Source: Hydractinia symbiolongicarpus (taxonomy: Eukaryota; Cnidaria; Hydrozoa; Anthoathecata; Hydractiniidae). From it: 64,000 nucleotides of DNA. The notes under the pieces are model-generated. The model ran no database searches and was not told the DNA's origin. It worked only from the letters and a program-made list of their open reading frames with translations. Where the stretch lies: the NCBI RefSeq assembly GCF_029227915.1, contig NC_079879.1, forward strand, positions 7,194,001 to 7,258,000, read 5' to 3'. Numbering within the stretch: position 1 is the stretch's first letter; every line of letters begins with the position of its first letter. This document shows, in pieces, positions 46,463 to 59,915 of the stretch. The position numbers were made by a program, and so were the translations under genes.

Positions 46463-48362
46463 AAGCGAATCCGCTCAATAATGACTATAAACTAGCGAAC
46501 CCGCTCAATAGTACTTCAAAAGGAGCGAAACTGCTTAATAATCCTTCAAAACGAGCATATCCGCTCAATAGTGGATCAAAACAGGCGAATCCGCTCAATA
46601 ATGACTAAAAACGAGCTCAATAATGACTAAAAACGAACGAACCGCTCAATAGTACTTCAAAATGAGCGAATCCTCTGAATAATGACTAAAAAAATGAGCG
46701 AATCCGCTCAATAATGACTAAAAACAAGCTCAATAATGACTAAAAACGAGCTCAATAATGACTAAAAACAAGCTCAATAATGACTAAAAACGAGCGAATC
46801 CGCTCAATAATGACTAAAAAAGAGCGAATCCGCTCAATAATGACTAAAAACAAGCTCAATAATGACTAAAAACAAGCTCAATAATGACTAAAAACAAGCT
46901 CAATAATGACTAAAAACAAGCGAATCCGCTCAATAATGACTAAAAACGAGCTCAATAATGACTAAAAACGAACGAACCGCTCAATAGTACTTCAAAATGA
47001 GCGAATCCGCTCAATAATGACTAAAAACGAGCTCAATAATGACTAAAAACGAGCTCAATAATGACTAAAAACAAGCTCAATAATGACTAAAAACGAGCGA
47101 ATCCGCTCAATAATGACTAAAAAAGAGCGAATCCGCTCAATAATGACTAAAAACAAGCTCAATAATGACTAAAAACAAGCTCAATAATGACTAAAAACAA
47201 GCTCAATAATGACTAAAAACAAGCGAATCCGCTCAATAATGACTAAAAACGAGCTCAATAATGACTAAAAACGAACGAACCGCTCAATAGTACTTCAAAA
47301 TGAGCGAATCCGCTCAATAATGACTAAAAACGAGCTCAATAATGACTAAAAACGAGCTCAATAATGACTAAAAACAAGCTCAATAATGACTAAAAACGAG
47401 CGAATTCGCTCAATAATGACTAAAAAAGAGCGAATCCGCTCAATAATGACTAAAAACAAGCTCAATAATGACTAAAAACAAGCTCAATAATGACTAAAAA
47501 CAAGCTCAATAATGACTAAAAACAAGCGAATCCGCTCAATAATGACTAAAAACGAGCTCAATAATGACTAAAAACGAGCGAATCCGCGTAATAGTACTTC
47601 AAAATGAGCAAATCCTCTGAATAATGACTAAAAACGAGCGAATCCGCTCAATAATGACTAAAAACGAGCGAATCCGCTCAATAATGACTAAAAACGAGCT
47701 CAATAATGACTAAAAACGAGCTCAATAATGACTAAAAACAAGCGAATCCGCTCAATAATGACTAAAAACGAGCTCAATAATGACTAAAAACAAGCTCAAT
47801 AATGACTAAAAACAAGCTCAATAATGACTAAAAACGAGCGAATCCGCTCAATAATGACTAAAAACGAGCTCAATAATGACTAAAAACGAGCGAATCCGCT
47901 CAATAATGACTAAAAACGAGCTCAATAATGACTAAAAACGAGCTCAATAATGACTAAAAACGAGCGAATCCGCTCAATAATGACTAAAAACGAGCTCAAT
48001 AATGACTAAAAACAAGCTCAATAATGACTAAAAACGAGCGAATCCGCTCAATAATGACTAAAAACGAGCTCAATAATGACTAAAAACGAGCGAATCCGCT
48101 CAATAATGACTAAAAACGAGCGAATCCGCTCAATAATGACTAAAAACGAGCTCAATAATGACTAAAAACGAGCTCAATAATGACTAAAAACGACCGAATC
48201 CGCTCAATAATGACTAAAAACGAGCTCAATAATGACTAAAAACGAGCGAATACGCTCAATAGTACTTCAAAATGAGCAAATCCTCTGAATAATGACTAAA
48301 AACGAGCGAATCCGCTCAAAAATGACTAAAAACGAGCGAATTCGCTCAAAATGCTTCAAAAC
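46463..48362. repeat. Satellite array of 22- and 30-bp units with ~302-bp higher-order repeat
   Basis: About 1.9 kb of alternating long units (CGAGCGAATCCGCTCAAT plus AATGACTAAAAA, 30 bp) and short units (CGAGCTCAATAATGACTAAAAA type, 22 bp). The short unit equals the long one minus the 8 bp GAATCCGC. The variant CGAACGAACCGCTC followed by AATAGTACTTC recurs near 46633, 46969, 47271 and 47573, the last three 302 bp apart, marking a higher-order repeat. Units at both edges are more diverse than in the centre. No reading frame stays open. In the long unit GAGCG and CGCTC form a 5-bp hairpin. Confidence 0.97.
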
Positions 48363-49075
48363 GTCGTTTTCTTACGCGTTGGTTAAAGTAACATCAACAT
48401 GCACGTAAATTGTTTCGTGGTATTTGAAGTTATTTTCCAAATTATTTTCTATTCGTCATTCGTCACGGTTTTACATGCGGCTTCAATCATGAAGTGTTTC
48501 ACGTTATTCTTATCATGATGACGCAAAGTCAATTTCTTTAAAACAAACAAACTAATAACGTTTTGCAACAAAGGCAACTTTTAAAGAGATTTGTAGGATG
48601 CTTTGCCAGATTCTGTAGACTTTAAACATTGATGTGGTTTTCTGATCTATTAGCCAATTTTTTATTAGCAAAAAGTAGGGTCAAAATACTCAGAGTAGTA
48701 ATAAATAAAACTTTATCTTTTGAGATGTTTACCAAATTATCAAGATTGAATTTACAAATATTTGCTCTAGATAAGCGCTATTTCCGCAACCTCGTTCCCA
48801 GAGGTTGTTTTCTCTCATCAGCGCTGAGCTTATTGATAGATATGCAAAGAGAGACAACAGGTCCTGGGATCGAGGTTGGTATTTCCACGTTTCGCAAAAT
48901 AGGAGTAATGTATTTGTTTTGGTGCTCCGTAAATTATGTAATATTACGTTCGCGCGTGGGCCATGAACTAAAAAAAAGTTTTTGTCAAAATTAACTTAAC
49001 TGAAGGATGTTTTGTTAAATTATTTATTTTCTATTCCTTGTATATAAGCTTGTTAAAGAGACGGCCTGAAGCTGT
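48363..49075. other. Spacer between satellite and duplication copy 2
   Basis: Holds the MITE at 48787-48878 and otherwise nothing recognisable. The open frame 48629-48994 runs through the MITE and is not credible as a gene. Confidence 0.6.
48787..48878. mobile_element. hAT-like MITE, second copy
   Basis: CAACCTCGTTCCCAG and CTGGGATCGAGGTTG are inverted repeats, better conserved than at 34701-34812. TATTTCC lies outside both ends, giving a 7-8 bp target duplication. Confidence 0.82.
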
Positions 49076-49268
49076 TTTCTTACTATTTTCAGAACAAAAA
49101 AAGAACAAATCTAACTGAAAAAGGTTAAGTCAGATTTTACCCGTTCTTAAAAAATAAAATGGATGTAAGAGATTGGATATTTTCCTTTGTACTTTAAGTA
49201 AAAAACAATTGAGAAGGCCATATCTCATTGCCTTACTTTATGGGTGTAACAGAAAATCGCAAGAATAT

Positions 49269-50303
49269 TTAGTAGAGATGTATTTCGTCTAACATTATGA
49301 TATCAGTTGATAGATCTTCATCAATAATGTCAACATGAGCATAATAGTCATCGCTCAAATCCACCATCTCCACATCATCGTTAAACCATGCAAGTTCTTC
49401 CCTATTGTAATACACAATTTGTTCAACTTCCATCATCTCAATGTCATCGTCACGGACAAAAAGTTTGCTATCGTCATTATTCAAATATGGAAGCACGACT
49501 TCGCTCTCACTAATCTCAGTGTCAACAACAATTACTTCTTCAGTTACCTTTGCTGGTTTAGGAATAACAAATTTGTCGACGTGTTCTAAAACTGCTTCTC
49601 TTTTAATTCTTTCCAAAGGGGAACAAACTCTTTGAACGGGAACTGTGGCAAAGGAAGTCGATTTTTTGGGTACTACGATCAAAGACTGTACCCCTGCCAC
49701 TTTTAATGGTGATATTTTCTTTGGTTTCTCGTCTTCAGTGTTGTTTGGCTGTTCATCTTCTGATTCTGATTCACTATCGTACTCAAAGGAGGAGTCCCCG
49801 CTACTGTTTTCATCATCACTCTCACTTGAAACTTCTTCATTTTGAGCGATTTTTTTAGGTTGTATACCAGTAAGAGCATCATCACTGACTTCTGGTCGTC
49901 GCTTTTTTGTTAACTTTTCTTTATTTTCAGCTCTTTCTTTCATACGTTTTAACATCATTTGTTCAATGACTTCAGGATTGACAGCTATACCGCCATTTTG
50001 TTTAGCACGCTTTAAGCACATTTCAGCAATCTTCTTCTTATATTTTAAAGGAAGACTGGATGATTCTTGTATTTTTCGTGGTCCAAGAGGGTTTCCCTGA
50101 TAGTAAAAAAAATAGAATTGTCATTTGCTTATTAGATGTTTCTAGGACTCTTTTGAGCGCATAGTCCAAAAAGTTTTAAACACGATAGTATACTACTTTT
50201 CAAAAGTTACAAGGATTATTGGAAGGACGTAGGTAATTCTCTGTATTTGTGATAATACGGTACATAAACTCACCTTGTCGTTTTTCAATTCTTTGGCTTT
50301 CAT
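49269..50303 (-). CDS. Acidic, probably nuclear protein of unknown function (copy 2)
   Basis: Exons 50303-50274 and 50096-49269, phase-0 GT-AG intron, 285 residues, the same layout as 13352-14386. Compared with copy 1, I count about 11 amino-acid replacements and only about three silent changes; examples are RRPEV for RQQEA, ENSSGD for ESSCGD and EQPNN for EQSNN. The frame is intact, so both copies may be expressed, but the replacement-heavy pattern suggests weak constraint or diversifying change on at least one copy. Confidence 0.82.
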
Positions 50304-53300
50304 ATTTACTTATAAATACAAATCTCACAAGTCGCAACAAAAACGCTACCAACTGTGAAGGAATCTTTGTAGAAAGATAAATTTCGTCGACTTTATTGAC
50401 GTTTTATTGCATTTTCATAATATGACGTCAAATGGAACTTCGTAAAAAGTGCACATGCGCAAATAAGCCAATTTTTTTTCAAACATCTTTTTTTTGGTCA
50501 CAAAACAGGAAAATAATCAAACGCAAGGAATCTATATTAATATAAAACGCTCTGAAAAATAGACGCAAAAGAGTTGCTTTGAGGAGCCTCTTATATTTTG
50601 CTCTCTATTTTTTACGACAGTTTTTATTTAGGTGTGTCGAGCGGTATGTCCCTAACAAATGTTAGATGCATTGCAAAAAAAAGTGGAGTTGGATATGATT
50701 CCTTTCCATCAATAAAAGTGTAGGACAAAACAAGTTTTGTGCTTGATGTTAGGATAATAGCCTTACCGTAATAGCAAGTTACAAGTTGGCAAGTTAAAAG
50801 TTGGGAGTGGTGTTCGTAGATATTTTCTCTTTTATGTCCACAAACCATAATTGTATGAACATCAATGATAGATATAATGACCAGAGCAATTCAAAATCGT
50901 TATAAAAGGATCTGGTCCTCAGATTGTAGCCTGTCGTACATATTTATCATATCAGTATTTCCAGAATTTTTGTCAACCTTTTTAGCATAAAGTTTTTAAA
51001 TTACTCTGCGGGGGTTCGAAAAAAGCTACGGCGCAATCATTTTTAACAGAATACGGTTATCATGTCATATTTTCCCTGTAGCTATTTGTGTTTCTATCTC
51101 TTTCAACTGTTAAAAAGCATTGGTATACACTAAAAGAACTTCCAATGAAATAAGAAAACTGGGCACGTGTTTCAAGCAGACAGTGTTCGTTTTTAGCAAA
51201 TTTGTGTATGTGTTGTTTTGTATCTTAATTGGTAGATACATTAATTCTTAGGATCGCCTGATCTGTAATATGCATGTTTACCTTGAAAGAAACGCGATTA
51301 TAATTGTTCTCAGCTACCACCGACAAATTGAGAATAGTTAAGAAGGCGAAAATTACGCTTGGTCGTAAACGATTTTCTTAAGGTCAAAATAATGCCTGCG
51401 CTTTTTGATTGTTTACTTCCATTGTTCTTTGCACACGTGATCATTGTTGAGGAAATCCTTCTTCATTAATGTTTTGAGCGCGAATAGTCTCACTTACCTG
51501 ATCTGATATAATAAAACCCGCCTCCATTTAGGACTGTAACATGTGGAAATGCTGCAGGCTTGGTGCTTGTTGGTTGATTTTAATTAAGGGTTGGCTCTAA
51601 GAATTTGTTTTATGTTTATTGGTCATTATTTTATCTGACACATTTTTTCATTTAAGCCTTTTCTTAGGAGAAATATTTTAATATCCTCGAAGAAAGCTTA
51701 GTCTAGGCTAGGAAAATTTCTTTCTTTGAGAAAAACAAAATCGTGGGAAAAAGTAGGCTACCTTGCGGCAGGCTAGCTTGTTTGCAAAGGATACAAAAGC
51801 TAGCTTGCCCGTAACACCTTTTAAGGTGGATTTTTGCTCAAAAGTAAAAAGGGTCGGAGCGGAACAAGAAAAATACTTAAATTTGATTGGCTGCTAATTA
51901 TACTTTTGTTTTTAAAAAATTTTCCGTTTTTGTACGCAATAAAAGTTTAAATTCGTTTTTAGTGGAAATCATCCTTTATTTACTCTTAAGTAAATTCACA
52001 TTTTAACTTTGTGTATTTTGTGTCGAAACACATGTTAGCTATTTATTGGCATAAATTTAGGTTGAATATTTTACTCCTCCACTGTTCTTTAAGGGCACAC
52101 TCTCAATTTTATTAGACTGGGCAAAGCATTTGCCCCCTCTCCCCAAAGGATACATTTAATAATATTTTTCCTACTATACCTGAACTTACTTTCATTCTAT
52201 TCTTTTAAAGTTTGTAGTTTTAAGCTAGCTAACTAAAAACGCTTGACTTATGTATGACTTATGTGTTATGGGCTTATGTAGTAATTTCTTGAAATTAGTG
52301 TACAAAATTAGTTTTTTTAGTGTAAAACAGCATGAAGTGAAGTACACTGTAACAAACATATTACAAAGAGTTACACGACTCGACGAAACGAAGAACCACA
52401 CAATGAAGAATGATACGCCGCGACCAAAAACCAAAAACTACGACGCGACAAAAGGTCACGCCGTACAATAAATCACATCACGAAGAAAAGCACTACGACA
52501 CAACAAAACCATACCACGAAGAATAATATGACGCGATAAAAAGTATTACGACTCGACGAAGAGCATAGACGAATATTGTCCCACAAAAAACTCCCTAGAA
52601 AATCAACAAATTTTTCGTAGCTACGTTTTAGACATTTTTCGGATTTTAAAAAACAGTTTTTTGACACCTAGGAAAATGTTTTTTTTTGTTTTTTGGACAA
52701 ATCAGTACTGCTTTTAAAGAATTATTTCTTTAAAAACAAATTTATATAAAACTTTAAAATGACGATATTTAACTCTGAGCACGAAAAAAAGAATTTGTTT
52801 GAAGACAACACAACTACCAATAACCATTTGTGGTACTTAGAAAGTTACTCGTGTAAAACGTCTTTACTATTGAAGTAGCCTATAAAGAGCAATGGAAGGT
52901 TGGTGCTAACGGCTAAACAGAAGAGGTAAAAGGCATTTTAAAACAAAGTTAAAAGTTTGTTTCCCATATCTTGTCATAAGTACCATTCGTTGTTTCTTTC
53001 TTTGTCTACGCTTTTTGCACGACTAAATTGACTTGATCAGCTAAGGTTATGCCAAAATTGATGTTTGGCTTTCTATGAAATTCACAAAATTTTAGATGAT
53101 CGAGAATAAAAAAATGATCAAAGGAATTTTTCAAACACGCAACACGAGAAAACTGCGTCATAGTTGCCACGATTGACTTCTTTCATCGGTCAAATACTTT
53201 TTCTGCCAACTACACAGCGGTGCAAATATAAAACACTTTGTTTGATCTGCTAAACGCGCGGGATGAGTTAAAGATCGCCATTTTAAAGTTCTTAGACGTG

Positions 53301-55183
53301 CACATTGCAGGCTGGATATCTGAGAAAGTAATAAAAGATTATTTTAGGGAAAATTTAAGAAACATTGGAAAGTTAAACTGGAAGATAAAACAATTTCTTA
53401 TGTCTCTTATTAAAAAACGAGATATAAAATATAGAAAGACAGCATTAGTGCAAGCGATGTTTGCCGAAAATAAATCTTAGCCATGCAACACGTAACTATG
53501 CTCTTATAACACAATTTGACCTACATTTTCCATCAAGGAAAATATGATGATTCATAAAACAACCGTGACTTAGTTTTCCTTTATCATGCATAAGATTAGA
53601 GCCTTTAAATTTTCTTAGTCCCTACCTTTTTAGATGCTTTATTTATGGCAGTGGTAGCACAAAACTTACATGAGTTTCTAAATACCAATAATAACATCAC
53701 GTTTTTTTCCGTTTGCGAGCAGAACATGAATTTCAAAAATCTATTGATAAACAACGACTGGTAGTTTGGTGGTAGAGTGTGGGTTCAAACTCCAGCCGAG
53801 TCATGCCAGAGACTAAAAAAGTGTGAATCTATCCTTTCTGCTTAGCGCTCAGCAGGAAAATAGGATAAATTTCTGAGGCAGTTGTCTAGATGAGCGATTG
53901 CTGTGCTTGCAGCTCAAATAGGAGCTTTAAATGCACTGGCTGTTCTTGGAAAATAATTTTAATAATAATAAAGTTTTGCTTTGATTGTTAAAGAAAAACA
54001 ATGAACTTTCAGTATTTCTAATGTAGCATAATTTATGCACTAAACCTGTCAGAGTTTTAAACTTTCTAGCAAAAGAAATATTATCTGGAAGACTACCTTA
54101 CTTCAAATTTTAAAATATGCTTCTCCTTTTCTCTATCCACCTCCTAGCTCCTGTCTTGGTTTTGCGAACGACAAGGCATTGTTTCCAACACCTTTCTCGT
54201 GAATGCAATGAGTTAAGGTAACTTGCGTCCTTCTTTTGTCTGTACAATATGATTGCGTTAAGTGTAAAAATCTGATTTCAAAATTAGTTTATCGACATTG
54301 AAATTCCTAATTGTAAATTTGAACAGCAGCAGACGGCATTTTTAATAATGGTAATAAAAAAGGAGGCCCGGCGGAAAAAATTTTGAAAGTGGAGGGGCTA
54401 TATTATTCAGTATTAAAGGAGGCCCGACCATGGTTGGGGCCGACGAGCTAAGAAAATTTTTAAACTTTTGGCCCCTAGATTGGCTGAAACATACTTCAAA
54501 TTCCAAACTATTGCGCTCGAAAGCCTACACAAAATGCAGGAGATTTTATATAGAAACGCCATGTTTCATGTAAGATATATTTTCAAAATAAAAAATAGTA
54601 ACATCAAAGCAAAATAAAGATAATGCAGAGAAAGCCTATAGTATATGATAACTACCATTCCTCCTTTGTAAATTTTCCGAATACTTGCTTGCTGTTGTCG
54701 TCTGATTGAAGAAATGCGTTGGCAATTTTGATGAGATTTGGTTTGTCAGTTCTATCTTTTTAGAAATTGAGAATCGTGATGGAGTTGAAAAGGGCTGGAA
54801 GCATTGTTGATGTCATACAGAGCATATGCATGTATTGATCAATTAATAACTGATTAAAACACATGATAACCTTATAAAAAAAATCACTTCTTGGCAAAAA
54901 AGTGGAGGGGCCTTAGCCGCCCGGAGGTCTGAACAGCGCATGATAAATAAATTAAAAACAGCTCATGTTTGTCCATACTGCAGGCTGTTCAAAGAATATT
55001 TCAGCCGAGCAAATTTAAGTTTGAATTCCAGTTTAAACTTAAACAAAAAATTGTTTTTTAGAAATCATTCGGATATTAACTTCGTTTTAAGCTTCATAGA
55101 GCAGCAAACCATTTTTAAAATATTAAACAAAAACTCATTGGGTCATGAACAAGAACAAATAAAATACAGATAAAATATTTTAG
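50304..55183. other. Long noncoding stretch of copy 2
   Basis: Counterpart of 14387-19371. Contains the CGA-rich repeat at 52374-52575 and the SINE at 53757-53976. The frame at 53238-53480 has lost the only internal ATG seen in copy 1 (ATG to CTG). About 120 bp corresponding to the signal peptide of the decayed cysteine-rich gene is missing near 55100. Confidence 0.5.
53757..53976 (+). mobile_element. tRNA-derived SINE, copy 2
   Basis: Same element as 17831-18040, with the same box-A-like start, the B box GGTTCAAACTCC and an AATAAT tail, duplicated together with the block. Confidence 0.8.
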
Positions 55184-55788
55184 AAACGAATCCTGCATTA
55201 TGAGAACATGCAACAAACAGTGCGCAAGTTCTCATGGAAAATGTAATATGAACACCGGTCAATGCGAATGTTGTCGTGGCTGGTCTGGACCTAGCGCACA
55301 ATATGATCACTCTCTTGGTCGATATGTTGCAGACTTTTGTGATAAAGAATGCCCTTTTCTTGGAGAAGGTGTTCCGTAAGTTCATCTTGTTTCAACTTTA
55401 TTAAAACATGTACAAGCCGAATAATATTCCAGGTCCTACCGTTTTATAGAAATCCAAAATGCACTACTAAATTGGCAACAGTTCCTGCATGCAATCCCAA
55501 ATGTCATAGAATTGAGGGGAAATGTGTGAGTAATGGACGGTGCGAGTGTTGTTCTGGGTGGACCGGACCACATGCAGAATTTCAAAATGATGGAAGGATT
55601 ATAGCTGATTTTTGTGGTGTTCATTGTCCATACACACACACCAGAAAGTAAGCTAGCTTACTTGATTTTATTTGTTTGTGATAAATAAACTCTTTTACAT
55701 TGTCATTTTCACTTTTAGAAACAACCTTTGCATCCAGCCAGATTATGTTAAAAGGCTAAGAAATGCTGTTTATAAAATTGAATTGTAA
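55184..55788 (+). pseudogene. Cysteine-rich secreted protein gene lacking its first exon (copy 2)
   Basis: Exons 55184-55375, 55450-55647 and 55719-55788 are all intact, with phase-2 GT-AG introns, and encode a complete module 2 (including the GKC cysteine lost in copy 1), a complete module 3 and the C-terminal tail (NNLCIQPDYVKR). No signal peptide or module-1 exon is found within several kb upstream; the place where copy 1 has its signal peptide is deleted. Either the gene is dead or it uses an unseen distant first exon. The state is the mirror image of copy 1, which keeps the signal peptide but lost the 3' end. Confidence 0.75.
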
Positions 55789-57277
55789 TTTGCTTGTTGA
55801 GAAAATAAAATAAAATAAAAACTATTTTGCCAAAACACATATTGAACAAATATCTATTTCAAAACAACGTCTTTTCACTTTGCAACGATTGAAATTCTTG
55901 CCTACAACTGGCTTGTTCAAGATGTGATAATTATCATTAATATTCGGAACAGAGAAATTAGAGCAAACATTTCAAGAGTTTATCACCTGTGTTTCTATTC
56001 TTTTATTTTATCGGGTAAAATCCAAAGAAATCGGGAAATCGGATTTGTCACGGGTTATAATCTTGTAGCTACTTTTATCGCGCTTTATGAGATAAAGTTA
56101 CAATGTAAGTTTCAACGTCCGATCTCAAACCTCACAAAAGCTATTGATTTAACTGATCAGGGATGTTATAGGATTTAGGGAGTAGTTTTGAGTAACAGTC
56201 TATATCTAGTGGTTTTGTCAATATCTAGTGGTTTTGAAGGTATGATGCCGTTGAATGCAGGGTTTAGCGAAGGATGAGCTCCCGAGGGGAACGCTTGGTA
56301 AAGATATTTTTATTTGATATGCTTTATTTAAATGCTTTCCCGTAACAACAATTCAAATAAAAACACACCCTATTGCAAAAATTGAAAAAATGTCTCAACA
56401 TCTTGTAGACATAAGTTTTTGAGTGTTTCAAAATTAAAGCGTAACTTGGAGATTGTTGCAAATAAAGTGAAACGCTTACCACAGTACAGCAGTTTAGTAT
56501 AATATCTTTTTCAAGGAAATTTCTTGCAAATTTAGTACCCCTTGTTGCCTTGTCAGAGCAAAAACAATTATCTTATAGCAGAAACAATAATCCTGAAATT
56601 TAATTTTGCGAATTAAGTGCCCATATATTCGACACACTTGAGAAACGTTGATAAGTCTAATTCGAAGAGACTAGACTTTAAATAAAAAGACAAATCTTAT
56701 CATAACAAGAGTAAAAGATAATTTCTTAAAAGCAAATACTTTAGATTACAGGTTTTTGTACACCACATGAACACGGTTATTTTTTTATAGATCATAAAAT
56801 TTGTGTTGGAATCAGTAGTATAATGGTAGATAAAACATTTTTCCACAGATTTTTTAATCAAAAATAATGTTTTACATTAAATAATTTGCAGGCTATATTA
56901 TTTCTTAACTATACATACAATTTACAAAATATTGATGCGACCAGCGCACACTAACATAAAGATATGTAATCAAAGGTATTTAAAGAACAGCATAATTCTT
57001 TACATTACATTTGTATAACATTTACAAATAAATTATCGGTAAATAGCATCTATTAACCTTAAATGAAAAACATTTGCATTAAAAAAGATAGAACGAGATT
57101 AGAACGTCGAAAGTACTGACCAAAAATTACTGAATGTGGACAGAGTGACAACGGAAATAATGTCAAGAAATGTTATCCCTGCATATTTTAATCCCTATTT
57201 TAAAATCGTAACTATAAATTTGCAACCACCAATCAACACCCCCAAAACATCTTAAACAACTCAAGTTTGCTTGATTT
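55789..57277. other. Interval between decayed gene and palindrome, copy 2
   Basis: AT-rich, no gene seen. It includes a small tandem duplication (ATCTAGTGGTTTTG twice near 56204-56236) and an insertion of about 70 bp relative to copy 1 near 56515-56585. Confidence 0.55.
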
Positions 57278-58350
57278 TTAAACAGTTATTTTGTAACCTG
57301 CGTCTCTTCGTCTGCTCACATAATCAGGGACAACACACAATTTGTTTATTCTAAAAAAAATTTAGAAAAATATAGAAAATGAAGTCTAGAATGTCCATTC
57401 ACAACATGTATTGAAATTACATAAAAAAACAACACAAAAATTTGTGAAAATCACTTACGCTCCATTTATTTTGTAAGGGCAATAAACATCACAGAAATCT
57501 GCCACAACTATTCCTTTGTGTACACCGTGTGTCAAAAACTTTGCATGCGGTCCAGTCCATCCAGCACAACACATACATCTACCATCAGCCATGCATTCTC
57601 CGTCACTTGCTACACATTTTGGATTACATGCTGGTACGTTGTCATTTGGATCGGAGTGACAACCAGGATTTCTATGGTGAAATCAGAAAGGCGCGAAAAA
57701 TAAGATTTTGTCTAACTATCTTTTCGAGAGTTAAAGGTAATTTTCAATAGTTAAATCTCACTCACGGTATTCCTTCACCAAGGAATGGACACTTCGCATC
57801 ACAATAATCAGCTAAGTACGTTCCCAAAGTGTAATCATAAACTCCATTAGGTCCAGACCAGCCACGACAACATTGACATCTTCCATTTGGAAGACACTTT
57901 CCGTGTGTTAGTTCGCACTTTGGATCACATATAACTGGGTCTACATGATGCACACATGTCTGATTCCTTAATAAAAATTATTTATTGTCAGTCAACACTG
58001 TGGTGTTTAATCATTTTAATAATAGAATTGGTACAAATTTACCTGACATGATGAGTGTAGTGACAAGGCTCCAAACAGTTGTCAGCCCTTATTCTGTTTT
58101 TACCCCAAGCAGGATCGGAGGTGTCTGGAACCCATTCAGCATTTGGTCCAGTCCAACCGTACATACACAAACATTTAGGTTTATTTCCTGGATTTGTTAT
58201 GCACCAACCACCAGGATAACATGAAGAACAGTGTGTACAATCCAGCCCTGCTCCATAACACATCTGCAAGTTAGGATTTAAAGGTGGCGTGGCTTGTGTG
58301 AAATTAACAACTGTTAGAAAAAGTAAAATAATTAGTTTTGAAAACTCCAT
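57278..58350 (-). CDS. Secreted three-module cysteine-rich protein C
   Basis: Exons 58350-58043, 57966-57766, 57671-57459 and 57350-57278; phase-2 GT-AG introns; 264 residues. I start at MEFSK (58350), as in A, B and D, although an in-frame ATG lies 18 codons upstream: that extension is closed by a stop in copy 1 and lies between the TATA box and the signal peptide. The sequence is almost that of A, with THG rather than TYG and CCAGW rather than CCSGW in module 3, and Lys for Glu in the tail (NKLC). All module cysteines are kept. Divergent from D. Confidence 0.87.
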
Positions 58351-58421
58351 CTTTCTTTCTTTCAGATCAATAATCTTAAATGAGATTGTTTCATTGAATG
58401 GCATTCTTTCCTAAAACCTTG

Positions 58422-58429
58422 TATTTATA
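58422..58429 (-). promoter_or_regulatory. TATA box of cysteine-rich gene C
   Basis: TATAAATA on the minus strand, 72 bp upstream of the MEFSK start codon, identical in spacing to gene A. Confidence 0.7.
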
Positions 58430-59836
58430 CAAATTGGCAAATTTTTGTGATATTTTCTGATCGTCAAAATTACGTAATTATTACATAACAATAGTCTTTG
58501 TTTGCTATTTGCAAGGGTAATGTTAAAAGATGGAACGTGTCTTTTATCATGTTGAAAGTGCATGTAAATATATGTGGAAAACATTTTTATTGCATAACCA
58601 TCTTATGTTTTTGCCAGCGACCGCAATTTTTAATTGATGTTTACTGAAGTGAACTTTCGTCTAGTAATACTTACCATACTAAAGCTATGTGCTATTTCCA
58701 GAGCATGTCATTTTCGTCATTTTAAACTTTAAGTCATTCTTGTTAAAGGTTCTGTGTGCATTAAATTATTGGCGGAAGTTTCCTTCAGTCAAACATAGAA
58801 TTAAATTGGAATGTTTTCCTGTTCTAACTCTTACAACAAAGTCTCCATGAAGCGAAACGGTTAAAAAGAACGATCCGTTAGACAATACTGTTTTCAGGGA
58901 CGAATTAAACTTCCCATTTAAATTAAAACTCTCTAAAACGGAAGGGGTAAAAAATTTAGAACTAGTTTGTGTGGGCTAACTCTTTTATTTTTATTTTAAA
59001 CAATACTTTATAAATTTTACAGCAAATAGTCTTAAAATGTATCACAGATTATACAAAGCCTTTAAGTAGAAAAAAATTACTGTGTTTTTATACACTAAGG
59101 TAAGATAAGTAATGCGAAATGTAAATTGTTTTAAATTCTGAAGTGTAAAGCCCGACGCAGGTCAATAACCTAATACTAATTTGGTTGCTGATGCTTTGAC
59201 ATGATTGAGTGTTAGAAGGGCTTTCTGTGAAGCGGTAATAACGTCATAAAACGGGCATATCTTTTGAAACACTTTGTGTTCGCTTTATAGAGATTCATAA
59301 TTTAATCTTAAAAAGTTAAATTTCTTATCAAAAAATCCTTAAAATGACCAACCGCACATAATATGTTGTTTTGATGAGATAAACTTAATTGCGTCTACAT
59401 TTTTTAATAATCACTAATTCCAACTTTAATTACTTTTCTTCAATGAAATTTAAGGTCATTGAGCACGTTCTGAATTAAACCTATTAGAACATATTGCCCT
59501 GCGCTTCCTCCACTTCCTTGTGAGATGTACAAATTATTCCACAACATTATTCTACTTGTTTTTCGTAGTTTAGTTTACCTATATGTAACCTAAATGTAAA
59601 TTTTAACAAAAAAGTGCTCTGATGTCAATACCTTTATCTTTCGGTTTACAAAAATATTTAAAGAGCAGTGCATTAATAAATACGAAAAGACCTGCATTAA
59701 AACACGCAAACTATTAACTTTGTTTTCAAACAAATTGACGTATTGAAACAAAATAATGGAAAGAGAAACTATATCAGGATTACATAACAAACCACGTTTT
59801 CCCATTCTTCTTATGTCACAATAATTTGTCAAATTC
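58430..59836. other. Shared divergent promoter region, copy 2
   Basis: Unique spacer of the copy-2 palindrome, collinear with that of copy 1 and nearly identical. No exon seen; the minus frame 59590-59832 is conserved only because the whole block is. Confidence 0.6.
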
Positions 59837-59844
59837 TATAAATT
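59837..59844 (+). promoter_or_regulatory. TATA box of cysteine-rich gene D
   Basis: TATAAATT, 72 bp upstream of the ATG, as for gene B. Confidence 0.65.
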
Positions 59845-59915
59845 AAAACTTTTTACATTTATGCATTCATAGAGAAAAGATACCATTCGAGATTATCGAT
59901 CAGACTGAAAGAAAG

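Noticed and set aside
46463-48362. CRISPR-like array
   Set aside because: The repeats are directly adjacent, with no unique spacers, and the context is eukaryotic; it is a satellite.
48629-48994. 121-codon frame
   Set aside because: It reads through the hAT-like MITE and has no domain.
58351-58404. 18-codon N-terminal extension of cysteine-rich protein C
   Set aside because: It would bury the signal peptide, and the extension is interrupted in copy 1.
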